Source: Comamonadaceae bacterium
Lineage (GTDB): Bacteria > Pseudomonadota > Gammaproteobacteria > Burkholderiales > Burkholderiaceae_C
NCBI GenBank assembly: GCA_947450675.1
Contig: CANFWI010000008.1
Location: 1-64,000 of the forward strand
Direction: 5' to 3'
Length of the DNA stretch: 64,000 nucleotides
Below the pieces are notes generated by a model. It did no database searches, was not told the DNA's origin, and saw only the letters and a program-made list of their open reading frames with translations. Shown piece by piece: positions 17,550 to 26,474 of this stretch. Made by a program: the position numbers and the translations under genes. Every line of letters starts with the position of its first letter. The stretch's first letter is position 1.

Positions 17550-18623
17550 TTAGGTCTCGTTGTGCACCGACGACCCGCGTGCCGCCAAGCGCCCAGAGAG
17601 CAATATCTGACGCGGTGGCAGTGCCGCGCCCTTCAGCCGCTCAATCAGGCAACCCGCCGCAATTCGGCCCAATTCATCGGTCGGCTGAACGATGGTGCTC
17701 AAACCCGGTCCTATGTAAGGCGACCACTCGGTGTCGTCAAAGCCCACCAAACCCACATCAGCACCGAACTGCCAGCCAAGGCGCGCCATGGCGGCCACCA
17801 CGCGCAAAGTCACCACCGCGTTGCTGGAAACCACAGCCGCCCAGCGCTGGCCAGCACGTTGGCGCAGTTCGCACAAGGCCTTGTCCAGGGCTGGCGTGTC
17901 GTCAACGGTATTTTCAAACGTGCGCCCTTGCAGACCCGCCACGCTGGGCGCCGAATCGCTGATAAAGCGGCGAAAAGCCGTTTCGCGCTCTTCCCGGGAG
18001 CTGACGTTTTTGATCGGCTCTGAGATAAAAAGCAACTCACGGTAGCCAGCCTCGACCAAGTGGTTGGCCGCCAAACGCACAGCGCCAGCGTTGTCGAGAG
18101 ACACAAAATCCGCTTGCATCCCTTGGTGCCGCCGGTCCACCAACACTACCGGCTTGCCGTGAAGCGCGGCTTGGGCGGCGGCCTTAGCATCACGACCCAA
18201 GGTATTCAAAATAAAACCGTCTACTTGGTAAGCAGATAGCGCGGCAATGGCTTCGCTTTCACGCCGACTGTCATTGCCCAGATTGAACAGCATCAGCAGA
18301 TAGCCGGCTTCTTGGCAGGCTTTTTCGGCACCGCGCAGCACCGCCACTGAGAAGGGGTTGGTCACATCGGCCACCACCAAACCAATCAGACGCGAACGGC
18401 CGCGCTTCAAGGCCTGCGCCATTGGGCTGGGGCTGTAAGACAGGGCCGCAATAGCCACCTCCACCCGCGTCGCAATGTCTTTGGTGAGCAGGGTTTCCCG
18501 GTGATTGAGAAACCTGGAAACCGTGGCCTTAGACACCCCCGCAGCACGCGCCACGTCAGCGATGGTCGCGCGCTGAGTCGTCAATGAAAGTGGCGGCAAT
18601 GAGGAGGGTGTTGAGCTTGGCAT
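17550..18623 (-). CDS. LacI-family transcriptional repressor
   Basis: A 357-residue regulator with the LacI helix-turn-helix TIADVARAAGVSKATVSRFLN (residues about 20-40), hinge region and a periplasmic-binding-protein-like effector domain (IGLVVADVTNPFSVAVLRG; VGLVGFDDTEWSPYIGPGLST). ATG at 18623 is used; a TTG two codons upstream is possible. The gene lies immediately upstream of, and in the same direction as, the transporter-kinase-reductase operon, with matching operators before both, so it is probably autoregulated and represses the operon until a sugar acid or phosphorylated intermediate binds. Confidence 0.93.
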   Translation of the reverse strand: MPSSTPSSLPPLSLTTQRATIADVARAAGVSKATVSRFLNHRETLLTKDIATRVEVAIAALSYSPSPMAQALKRGRSRLIGLVVADVTNPFSVAVLRGAEKACQEAGYLLMLFNLGNDSRRESEAIAALSAYQVDGFILNTLGRDAKAAAQAALHGKPVVLVDRRHQGMQADFVSLDNAGAVRLAANHLVEAGYRELLFISEPIKNVSSREERETAFRRFISDSAPSVAGLQGRTFENTVDDTPALDKALCELRQRAGQRWAAVVSSNAVVTLRVVAAMARLGWQFGADVGLVGFDDTEWSPYIGPGLSTIVQPTDELGRIAAGCLIERLKGAALPPRQILLSGRLAARGSSVHNET

Positions 18624-18650
18624 CGGCAATTAGGCAGCGTCACTTGGCTT

Positions 18651-18670
18651 CTCTGAAACCAATTTCAGAG
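18651..18670 (-). promoter_or_regulatory. LacI-type operator O2 upstream of lacI-family gene
   Basis: CTCTGAAACCAATTTCAGAG is a 20-bp near-perfect palindrome; its core CTGAAACC-AATTTCAG differs from operator O1 at one base. It lies 28 bases before the repressor start codon, just after a TACCAT sequence that could be the -10 box, the same layout as O1. This indicates negative autoregulation. Confidence 0.75.
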
Positions 18671-18691
18671 CATGGTAGCACCGCCGTGTGC

Positions 18692-20935
18692 CTAGGCAGC
18701 CTTGTCCAATCCCTCTTTGATTCGCTCAGGCGTCAGCGGCAAGCGTCTGAACCTGACGCCGGTGGCGTCGAACACAGCGTTGGCCAGCGCCGCACTGGTC
18801 GGGCCCTGTGAGGCTTCGCCGGTGCCCAAGAATGGGGAGCCGGGGCGATCGATCAACACCACGTCGATGGGCGGTACTTCAGAAAATGTCAGGATCGGGT
18901 AACTGTTCCAGTCACTCGACAAGACTTTGGTGTCGTCGAACTTCACTTCTTCTTTGAGTGACCAGCTCAACGACTGAATCATGCCGCCCTCAATTTGATT
19001 CATCACCCCATCCGGGTTGACGACTTGGCCAGTGTCTGACGATGCAACGGCGCGGATCACGCGAATGCGTCCGGTCTGACGGTTGACCTCGACCTCCATG
19101 GCTACCGCGCAATAGCCCGCAATATTTTTGTAGCGCGCAAAGCCGATACCGCGGCCGCGGCCTTCGGTCTTGCGCCAACTCGCCCAACCAAATTTTTCAG
19201 CCGCCTTGACCAAAGCCTCACGCGCCCTGTCGTCTTTCAAATACCGCAAACGGTATTCCACCGGATCAACCTGCGCCGCGACGGCCAACTCGTCGATGAA
19301 TGACTCAATCGCAAAGACGTTGGCATAAGCCCCCAGTCCGCGGGTAGAAGATGCCCGGAGCGGCATCTCGGTGATGAAGTGGGTCAACACCTTGTGGCCC
19401 GGGAAGTCATAGAGGGCGATGGCATTGCGGTCAGCAGCATAGTTGGGGCCGCCTGCGTTGACGGGCAGCGGCATGGCAAACGGCTTGGCCAGATAACGCG
19501 CTGACAAGAGGTTGCCCGGCTCGCCGCTGGGTCGGGTGCCGTGCGGGGTCGACCACAACTGCAGATCCCAGTCGAGCACGTTACCCTGCTCGTCCAGCCC
19601 AGCCTGGGTTTGAATCACCATGGCAGAGCCATACGGTTCCCACAGGTGTTCTTGTTCGCGGGTGTATTGCAGGCGCACGGTTTTCCCGGGCACGGCCGCC
19701 GCCAACAACGCGGCATCAGCTGCCGCGTCATCGGCTAAGTTGTGTCCATAACAACCCGAACCCTGCATGTGCTGGCAGCGCACCTTGTCGGGCGCCATGC
19801 CCAACATTTTGCTGATGGCCAAAGCGGTTTCAAAGACCGATTGACTGTGCGTTTGAATCAGCATCACACCGTCTTCGCCCAAAGTAGCCATCGCCGACGA
19901 GGTGCCGATTGAAGCGTGCATGTGGTACGGCCGGTAGTACGTGGCCTGCATGGTTTTGGCAGGCACGGGGCCTCCCACACGCGGCTGCACTTTTGTTTGA
20001 ATAATTTTGTTGGGTGTCGTCTTGCGCAGCCAGTCAAAAATACCGTCATCACCGGGCAGTACTTTCTCAACCTTCCATTTGGCGGTCGCAGTCAGCGCTT
20101 TGGCTGCGGCCAAGGCTTGGCCCTCCCGCTTCGCGACAATGCCCAAAAAACTGCCATTGCGAACGACCTTCACCACGCCCGGCATTCTTTGAGCCAAAGC
20201 CAGATTCACAGACAACAATTTGGCTTGGTAGGTCGGCGGCCGCACGATGTGCCCGAAAAGCATCCCCGCCGGCCGATGCTCTTGAAGGAACATCGATTGA
20301 CCCAACATCTTCGGCGTCAAGTCAATACGCTGAACCGGTCGACCGATGTAACGGTACTCGCTGGCAGGTTTGAATTTGACAAGACCCGTCGCTTCCCGAT
20401 TCAGCGCCTCGCCGACGACCAGATCCCAGTAAGCGATCTGCGCACCTGAGGTGGATTGAATCAAACCATCTTTGACACTGAGCGATGCGGTCGGCTGCTT
20501 GAGTTTGTCCGCGGCGAGCTGCAACAAAATAGCCCGCACTTCAGCAGAGGCTTGTTGCACAGCCGTCGCGCAATAAGGCATGGAGAAAGACCCGGCCGTG
20601 ACGCCCTCATTCGGCACCAAGGCCGTGTCGCCTGAAATCAATTGAATTCGCTGCAGATCGATGTCGAGTTCGTCAGCGCATATTTGGCTGACCGCCGTCA
20701 AAATACCTTGACCCAGTTCCACCTTGCCCACCATCAGCGTGACGGTTTGGTTGGCGTTGACGCGCAACCAAGCACTGAGAGTGCGCGTGCTGTTCAAGTC
20801 ACCGGCTAAGCGCGGTTTAGCACTGACAGGGGTTCCTTGCGACAGGGCATCTTCCAGTGGAATAGCGAAGGCCAGCGTCAAGTAACCGGTGGACTGCAAA
20901 AAGTCGCGCCGCGTGGGATTGATTTTCAAGGTCAT
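18692..20935 (-). CDS. Molybdopterin-binding aldehyde/heterocycle oxidoreductase large subunit (IorB-like)
   Basis: A 747-residue xanthine dehydrogenase-family catalytic subunit. The ATG at 20935 is chosen: it is 2 bases past the small-subunit stop and gives a twin-arginine signal TRRDFLQSTG at residues 8-17. Motifs KVELGQGILTAVSQICADEL, QGSGCYGHN, and GLGAYANVFAIESFIDELA are typical of isoquinoline 1-oxidoreductase beta subunits, which hold Mo-cytosine dinucleotide and hydroxylate N-heterocycles or oxidise aldehydes in the periplasm. Pairs with the [2Fe-2S] subunit upstream. No cytochrome c electron acceptor gene is adjacent, which many such operons have. Confidence 0.9.
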   Translation of the reverse strand: MTLKINPTRRDFLQSTGYLTLAFAIPLEDALSQGTPVSAKPRLAGDLNSTRTLSAWLRVNANQTVTLMVGKVELGQGILTAVSQICADELDIDLQRIQLISGDTALVPNEGVTAGSFSMPYCATAVQQASAEVRAILLQLAADKLKQPTASLSVKDGLIQSTSGAQIAYWDLVVGEALNREATGLVKFKPASEYRYIGRPVQRIDLTPKMLGQSMFLQEHRPAGMLFGHIVRPPTYQAKLLSVNLALAQRMPGVVKVVRNGSFLGIVAKREGQALAAAKALTATAKWKVEKVLPGDDGIFDWLRKTTPNKIIQTKVQPRVGGPVPAKTMQATYYRPYHMHASIGTSSAMATLGEDGVMLIQTHSQSVFETALAISKMLGMAPDKVRCQHMQGSGCYGHNLADDAAADAALLAAAVPGKTVRLQYTREQEHLWEPYGSAMVIQTQAGLDEQGNVLDWDLQLWSTPHGTRPSGEPGNLLSARYLAKPFAMPLPVNAGGPNYAADRNAIALYDFPGHKVLTHFITEMPLRASSTRGLGAYANVFAIESFIDELAVAAQVDPVEYRLRYLKDDRAREALVKAAEKFGWASWRKTEGRGRGIGFARYKNIAGYCAVAMEVEVNRQTGRIRVIRAVASSDTGQVVNPDGVMNQIEGGMIQSLSWSLKEEVKFDDTKVLSSDWNSYPILTFSEVPPIDVVLIDRPGSPFLGTGEASQGPTSAALANAVFDATGVRFRRLPLTPERIKEGLDKAA

Positions 20936-20937
20936 GG

Positions 20938-21393
20938 TCAAGCTCCCTGCGCTGCACGCAACACCGCCCGCACGATGCGGTTGTGGGCACCGCATCGGCA
21001 CAAGTTGCCGTCGAGTGCAGTGCGAACTTCAGCATCGCTTGGCTTCGGATTGCGATCCAGCAGGGCTTGCGCCTGCACGATCATGCCGGAGGTGCAATAG
21101 CCGCATTGAGCCGCTTGTTCGTCGATGAATGCTTGCTGCAGGCGGCTGGGTTTGTCACCATTCATCAGACCTTCCAGAGTCGTCACGCTGCGGCCAGCCA
21201 CTGCAGACAGTGGGGCCATGCATGAGCGCACGGGGTTGCCGTCAACCATCACCAAACAGGCGCTGCATTGGGATTTTCCACAGCCGAATTTACAGCCGTT
21301 CATTTGGAAGTCATGAGCCAGCACTTCCAGCAAAGGGGTTGCCTCAGGAACGGTCGTGCGCACCGGTTTGCCATTCAATTTAAAGCTGATCAA
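20938..21393 (-). CDS. [2Fe-2S] small subunit of molybdenum hydroxylase (IorA-like)
   Basis: A 151-residue iron-sulfur protein. The start is a TTG at 21393, five or six bases after CTGGAG; no ATG fits, and the usual family opening xISFKLNGKPV begins exactly there. Plant-type cluster CKFGCGKSQCSAC and C-terminal cluster CGYCTSGM...LCRCGAHNRI are complete, eight cysteines in all. It transfers electrons from the Mo site of the IorB-like subunit. It has no own signal, so export would be by piggyback on the Tat signal of the large subunit (known for the family). Confidence 0.92.
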   Translation of the reverse strand: MISFKLNGKPVRTTVPEATPLLEVLAHDFQMNGCKFGCGKSQCSACLVMVDGNPVRSCMAPLSAVAGRSVTTLEGLMNGDKPSRLQQAFIDEQAAQCGYCTSGMIVQAQALLDRNPKPSDAEVRTALDGNLCRCGAHNRIVRAVLRAAQGA

Positions 21394-21427
21394 AGGAAGT
21401 CTCCAGTTATTTTTATGAGCGGAAAAT

Positions 21428-22534
21428 TTAGGCTGCAAGACCCAGCATGCGGCGCGCGTTACCGCCGAGAATTGCGATGCGCTCGGCATCGGTCAGCGGC
21501 GTGTTCATCACATGGTCGACCGGGTGCTGCTCCCACGGAATCGGATGGTCAGTGCCCAGCACGACCTGCGTCGCCCCGACTTCAGCGACCAGATGGCGCA
21601 ACGCCTCCGGCGTGAAAACGAGGGCGTCAAAATAAATCTGGCGGATGTACTCGCTGGGCTTTTTCTTGAGCTGAATGGCCGGATTGCAATTGCTTGGAGA
21701 GACAAAGCAGCTGAAGTCCATGCGCGGCGCGTAGCTGCCAAGATAACCACCACCATGCGCCGCGCAAATTTTGAGGTTTGGAAATTTATCCAGAACGCCT
21801 TCGAAGATCAGGTGTTGCAAAGCGATGGTCGTGTCGAGCGGGTTGCCGATGACATTCGACATCCAGCCATTCCCCTTGAAACGCTTGGCCAGCTCTGGCG
21901 TGCTTTGCGGATGAATGAACAAGGTGGCGCCCAGCGCTTCAGCACGCGCCCAAACGGCATGAAATTTGGGGTCAGAAAAATCGTCTCCTGCCACACTGCC
22001 ACCGATCGCAAGCCCTCGAATACCTGGCAGCGTCATCGCGTGTTCAAGCTCTTGCAGAGCCAAATCGGGAAACTGCAGGGACACCGATGCGAAGGCAGAA
22101 AAGCGATCAGGTCGTGCCGCACACAGCTCCGACAGTTTGGTGTTTTGAAGCCGCACGATAGCGGCCGAATTGAGCCGGTCACGCCGATACCAAAAGGGAT
22201 TGATGCTGAGCACTTCCATGTCGATGCCCATCGCATCCATGGCCGCCAAGCGTTCTTCAATCACGATGAAATGCTCAGGTACGCCCTTGACCGGGGGCAA
22301 CACCCCCTTGGCATCTGCGCCCATCAGCGCTAGTGCATCTTGCACATAGCAGTGCGCGTGGACATCGATTGTCTTGATCCGCTCGCCGTTGATCAAAATG
22401 GGCAAACGCCTGGAGGATGTTTGTCCAGGCGCTGGAACCCACGCTGTAGATGCGTTGAACGTACTGCAACCCGTGAGGGCGATGCCGGCGATCACCCCGG
22501 TTGAAGCACCTATGAAATGTCGACGAGATGTCAT
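21428..22534 (-). CDS. Tat-exported amidohydrolase (ACMSD-like family)
   Basis: A 368-residue metal-dependent hydrolase or decarboxylase of the amidohydrolase_2 group. A twin-arginine signal SRRHFIGAS at residues 3-11 runs into a lipobox-like LTGCS. Metal-site motifs: IDVHAHCY (HxH, near 57-63), FIHPQS, AHGGGYLGSY and LGTDHPIPWE (Asp). ACMSD relatives decarboxylate ring-derived acids; ring opening after hydroxylation by the neighbouring Mo enzyme is an attractive inference. It lies 15 bases after the binding protein and 34 before the small Fe-S subunit. Confidence 0.85.
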   Translation of the reverse strand: MTSRRHFIGASTGVIAGIALTGCSTFNASTAWVPAPGQTSSRRLPILINGERIKTIDVHAHCYVQDALALMGADAKGVLPPVKGVPEHFIVIEERLAAMDAMGIDMEVLSINPFWYRRDRLNSAAIVRLQNTKLSELCAARPDRFSAFASVSLQFPDLALQELEHAMTLPGIRGLAIGGSVAGDDFSDPKFHAVWARAEALGATLFIHPQSTPELAKRFKGNGWMSNVIGNPLDTTIALQHLIFEGVLDKFPNLKICAAHGGGYLGSYAPRMDFSCFVSPSNCNPAIQLKKKPSEYIRQIYFDALVFTPEALRHLVAEVGATQVVLGTDHPIPWEQHPVDHVMNTPLTDAERIAILGGNARRMLGLAA

Positions 22535-22549
22535 TGGAGGCCTTTGGGA

Positions 22550-23593
22550 TTAACGATCAACATCAGACAATGCGCGTTCGTAATAACGCAAATCCAAGAA
22601 CTTGTCGGGCGCAGGTGCAACACCGCCCCACTGGCCTTCAATTTCTGCACGCAAAGACAGCATGTTGCGCATGCCCGTCATCTCGATGGCGCAATCTTTG
22701 AACAGACCGTGACCCGGCGTGGTCAGCGCTTGGTAGGTCTGCTCGGCAATATGTCTTTCGAGCTTCAGATTTTTTTGTAGCACCAACAACACTTGCTCAC
22801 GGTTGGCTGGGTCTTGCGTGGCGCGACAGCCTTCAATGTAGGCTGACAAAAAGCGCTGCAAAGTGCCCGCATTGGCTTCAGCCCAAGGGCGCATCACAAA
22901 AACACCGCTGGACTGGTAAAGCCCAAACAAGTCCAAGGTGCTGCCCAAACTCTTGGCGCCGCGCTCCTTGGCCACAAAGTTCCAGGGCGGATTGAGCATC
23001 GCGGAATGCCCCTCTGGGGTTTCCATCGATTTGGTTCGTATCGCTGTTCCGCCCAAGGGCTTCATCGTGTAGTCCCGGCCATCAACAAAGCCGGCATTTT
23101 TGAAGATTTTTCGGCCGATCAGAGCGTAGGCTGTGTTGGTCGCATCGACGATGAAATTCTTGCCTCGAAGATCGGACACCTGCTTGAATTCCGGACGCAC
23201 CATCAGCTCGTTCATGCCACCGTCACCGCCGGCGACGATGACCACGTCTTTCTTGGCAACTTCAATCATCGCCACCGCGTTGTCCACGGCTGCCACGGCG
23301 ATTTCAAAGCGGCCGGCCGCCAGCCCGTCGCGTTGTGTGTCTGAGTTGGGTGTGAACTGCAACACGGGTGTGATGCCGCGTCGGGCGAAAGCACCGCGCT
23401 CAACCGCCATGTAAAGGGGGGTATTGCTCGACCCCTGAAAAACATTCACACGCAGCGTCACGGGGTCGTTTGGCGGCGGGGCTGATGGCGCCGGTGCAGG
23501 GGCCATGGCGCAAGCCGACAACACGGCCAGAACAGAAACCACAGACATCACGGACACCGTTCGCGCGGCACGGACCCAGACTTTAGATTGCAT
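22550..23593 (-). CDS. NMT1/THI5-like ABC solute-binding lipoprotein
   Basis: A 347-residue binding protein with lipobox LSAC (Cys about 28), a Pro/Ala-rich linker, then an NMT1/SsuA-like fold (NTPLYMAVERGAFARRGI, RFEIAVAAVDNAVAM, LRGKNFIVDATNTAYA). Such proteins bind taurine, pyrimidine precursors or aromatic acids. It is the first gene of a four-gene operon with the amidohydrolase and Mo hydroxylase. No permease or ATPase accompanies it, so it must use a transporter elsewhere or act as a sensor. Confidence 0.85.
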   Translation of the reverse strand: MQSKVWVRAARTVSVMSVVSVLAVLSACAMAPAPAPSAPPPNDPVTLRVNVFQGSSNTPLYMAVERGAFARRGITPVLQFTPNSDTQRDGLAAGRFEIAVAAVDNAVAMIEVAKKDVVIVAGGDGGMNELMVRPEFKQVSDLRGKNFIVDATNTAYALIGRKIFKNAGFVDGRDYTMKPLGGTAIRTKSMETPEGHSAMLNPPWNFVAKERGAKSLGSTLDLFGLYQSSGVFVMRPWAEANAGTLQRFLSAYIEGCRATQDPANREQVLLVLQKNLKLERHIAEQTYQALTTPGHGLFKDCAIEMTGMRNMLSLRAEIEGQWGGVAPAPDKFLDLRYYERALSDVDR

Positions 23594-23715
23594 GACAACG
23601 TCCCCATCAATGAATCAAGCAACTGCCACAGGCCCGGCAGGTCGAGGCCGCTTGACTGTCGCACGATAGCTGATTAAGTTCGCGCCAGAAAGTGGTGCCG
23701 ATGAAATTCAGTTTT

Positions 23716-24777
23716 TCATTTGTGGGCGAGATCACCACGCACGACGGGCAATAGTCGCGTCACCAAAGCGTCTGCTGCCAGCTGGTGTGCCACAGCGTTC
23801 CAATGACCGTCTGCTGGCAGGTAGTCGAACTCTTCACGATGCGCCAACCAATGGCGCTTAAAAATGGGTTCTAGATCCAACAAATCGAAGCCTGCCTCAC
23901 CGGCCAATCGACTGAAAATATGCTGATCGTCAGTGGTCGAGGCTTGCGTTTTATCCTTGCGGCTGGGGTGAAGCGAACTGCGGTCGCCATCTAGAAGGAA
24001 TGTGATGTGCAATCCGTAGGCCTGCTTGATTGCATTGACTTCAGCCAAGTAATAGCGCGTGAACTCCAGCTTTTTCGCAGCCTCATTGGCAAGAACACCC
24101 TTGTCAATTGAACGGCCAACCGAGGCGTTCAATTTGAACGCCTGCGAAAGCCATTCTGAGAACTTCAGGTTGTAATAAATATAGCGAATCAACGCCGACT
24201 TCGTCACCCACTTTTTGACTGAAGATTCCCGATAAGGAACGTGATGCACAGCGACGTTTTTGCCCTCGTTAAAAAATCCACTGTAACCGGGCAAGGGTGC
24301 CGCAGCGATGACTGACGGATCCCAAGTTTTGACAAATATAACGACCGCAGAAGGCCGCATCATGGGCACAAATTTTTTCAACAATTGGAGAGTGTCTGCC
24401 AAGCCATTGCCCGACGTCGCCACGGCATCTATGCCTTTGCCCAGTGTTGATTCAAGATGCCCCTGCAAGGTGTCTGGATAGTGGTGCATGAAGCTTTCAA
24501 TAAAGCTGTCACCAATGATCAAGACCTTGGACGGCGGACGATCAAAATCTGCAGCGTTGATGAAGCCTAAATTATTGGTCGTGCCATGTCGTGCGTTCAG
24601 CAGGTTCCAGCCATGCGAATAGACGAAGGCCTGTTGGGGTAAGTAACGGCTGTAGGGTTCCGCCGCACTGGTTGAAACCATGCGTAAGCCGGAGTTGACC
24701 GGCAGCACGCGAAAGCACGCCTCCAGAACGCCCAGCGCCAACATGACACCCCAGACAAGATTCAATAAAAATCGCAT
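23716..24777 (-). CDS. SGNH-like hydrolase partner of MBOAT acyltransferase
   Basis: A 353-residue protein with an N-terminal membrane anchor or uncleaved signal, GDSFIES (residues about 89-95, Ser in the GDS block) and a C-terminal DGHWN containing the Asp-His pair, the two ends of an SGNH/DHHW-type site. Its gene follows the MBOAT gene by 8 bases. In AlgI/AlgJ- and PatA/PatB-like pairs the MBOAT moves an acetyl group across the membrane and the SGNH partner puts it on a glycan; this pair probably does the same. The glycan is unknown. Confidence 0.8.
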   Translation of the reverse strand: MRFLLNLVWGVMLALGVLEACFRVLPVNSGLRMVSTSAAEPYSRYLPQQAFVYSHGWNLLNARHGTTNNLGFINAADFDRPPSKVLIIGDSFIESFMHHYPDTLQGHLESTLGKGIDAVATSGNGLADTLQLLKKFVPMMRPSAVVIFVKTWDPSVIAAAPLPGYSGFFNEGKNVAVHHVPYRESSVKKWVTKSALIRYIYYNLKFSEWLSQAFKLNASVGRSIDKGVLANEAAKKLEFTRYYLAEVNAIKQAYGLHITFLLDGDRSSLHPSRKDKTQASTTDDQHIFSRLAGEAGFDLLDLEPIFKRHWLAHREEFDYLPADGHWNAVAHQLAADALVTRLLPVVRGDLAHK

Positions 24778-24785
24778 GCGTGCCG

Positions 24786-26282
24786 TTAAAAATTGAAATA
24801 TAGAAACTCTGAAACACCGCGTGTTTCAGTGATCGCCAGCAGAAGCAAGATGATCACCAGCAGGAAGCCAAACAAAATTCCGCTCGACTGAGCCTGCAGG
24901 CGACGCTCTATGCCAATGCGCTTTCCGTGCGCGAGGACGTCATAGACATTCGGCGTTAAAAATGCGATGCCGGCACATGTCAGCACCCACAGCATGCCGG
25001 CTTGCAGATTCATGATGCGGTTGAGGCCCGCCAGATTTCCGGGCTGCAAGGTGAAGGTACCTTGACTCATCGCCTTGAGAATATCCATGGCCACCACAAC
25101 AGACGACGCCCGAAAAAAAACCCAGGCCAAGACGACTGATAAAAATGTGAGACTGGCACCTGAGACAAGCATCAGTGCGCCTGATATTTTTCGGCTGTCG
25201 CGCCCGTCTACATCAGCGCCAAGAAGATGACGCAAAGCATGGTTGGCGATCAAGTACACACCGTGCAGCGCGCCCCACACAATGAAGGTCCAGTTCGCAC
25301 CGTGCCAAAGCCCACCCAGCAGCATGGTGATGAACAGATTCAGGTAGCGCCGCCTAGGCCCCAGGCGATTTCCACCCAGCGGCACATACAAATAGTCTTT
25401 GAGAAAACTGGACAACGTGATGTGCCAACGTCGCCAGAAATCAATGATCGATCTCGCTTTGTAGGGCGAGTTGAAATTGACCGGCAACACCACGCCAAAC
25501 ATATAGGACAAGCCATAGGCCATGTCGCAATAACCTGAAAAATCAAAGTACAGCTGAAACGTATACGCAAGGACACCCACCCAAGCCTCTGCCATCGTGA
25601 GGCTGGCGTGATGCACGTCAAACACGGGCGCCACAAAGGCAGCCACGCCATCTGCCAGAACAACTTTTTTGAACAAGCCAACCGAAAAAATCAGCAAACC
25701 CAGAGCCAAACGCCCTGTTGAAAAAATGTGCGTCGCTGGATTAACGAACTGCGGCATCATGTCTTTGTGGTGAATGATGGGGCCGGCAATCAGGTGCGGG
25801 AAATAGGTGACGAACAAGCCGTAATTTTCAGCCTGGTACTCGCTAACCTTCCCTGCTTGACAGTCCACCAAGTAAGCTATTTGCGTGAACGTGAAAAATG
25901 AAATTCCAATCGGCAAAATGATCCCGAAAGGCGACCACACCTGCCCCAGCAGTGCGCCCACATTCACCACCAAAAAATCAACGTATTTGAAAAAAACCAG
26001 CGCGCCTAGGTTCAGAACAAGGCCCGCGTTCAGCACGTATTTAGCGGCCGACTCCTTGCCAGAATCTTTGCAGCGCTTGATCAAGCCGCCCACACCATAG
26101 TTGATGGCGATGGAGCCCAGCAGGAGCGGCAGGTAGGTCAGGCTCCAGTAGCCGTAAAAGCAAACCGAGGCGAACAGCAAGAATGCGATGGATGCTTTGA
26201 TCGAGTATTTAGAAAGTACAAAGTAGCCTGTCAGACTCAGTGGCAAAAAAACGAGAAAAAATGCAAACGAATTGAACAGCAT
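24786..26282 (-). CDS. MBOAT O-acyltransferase (AlgI-like)
   Basis: A 498-residue membrane protein with about ten helices. The MBOAT core is explicit: FWRRWHITLSSFLKDYLYVP, GGNRLGPRRRYLNL and LLGGLWHGANWTF with the conserved active-site His (GLWHG). These enzymes transfer acetyl or other acyl groups to extracytoplasmic polysaccharides. It heads a two-gene operon with the SGNH-like protein. No alginate or cellulose synthesis genes lie nearby, so the acceptor may be LPS, exopolysaccharide or peptidoglycan. Confidence 0.92.
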   Translation of the reverse strand: MLFNSFAFFLVFLPLSLTGYFVLSKYSIKASIAFLLFASVCFYGYWSLTYLPLLLGSIAINYGVGGLIKRCKDSGKESAAKYVLNAGLVLNLGALVFFKYVDFLVVNVGALLGQVWSPFGIILPIGISFFTFTQIAYLVDCQAGKVSEYQAENYGLFVTYFPHLIAGPIIHHKDMMPQFVNPATHIFSTGRLALGLLIFSVGLFKKVVLADGVAAFVAPVFDVHHASLTMAEAWVGVLAYTFQLYFDFSGYCDMAYGLSYMFGVVLPVNFNSPYKARSIIDFWRRWHITLSSFLKDYLYVPLGGNRLGPRRRYLNLFITMLLGGLWHGANWTFIVWGALHGVYLIANHALRHLLGADVDGRDSRKISGALMLVSGASLTFLSVVLAWVFFRASSVVVAMDILKAMSQGTFTLQPGNLAGLNRIMNLQAGMLWVLTCAGIAFLTPNVYDVLAHGKRIGIERRLQAQSSGILFGFLLVIILLLLAITETRGVSEFLYFNF

Positions 26283-26474
26283 CGTTCAAGTCAAGACGCC
26301 AACGGCACAGCGATAGAGACTGCTAAGGATGACGAAAAATGGCATGGGGAACCTAAGCGGCTGTTTCAAAAAATGACTTATCGAAAAAAACTTTAGGCGC
26401 CGCCACTGGCATCAACAGTAGGCGCTCTGTGCAGCTGGCGGTAGGCGCTGACCGCGCCACTTTCTAGGAGCGCT

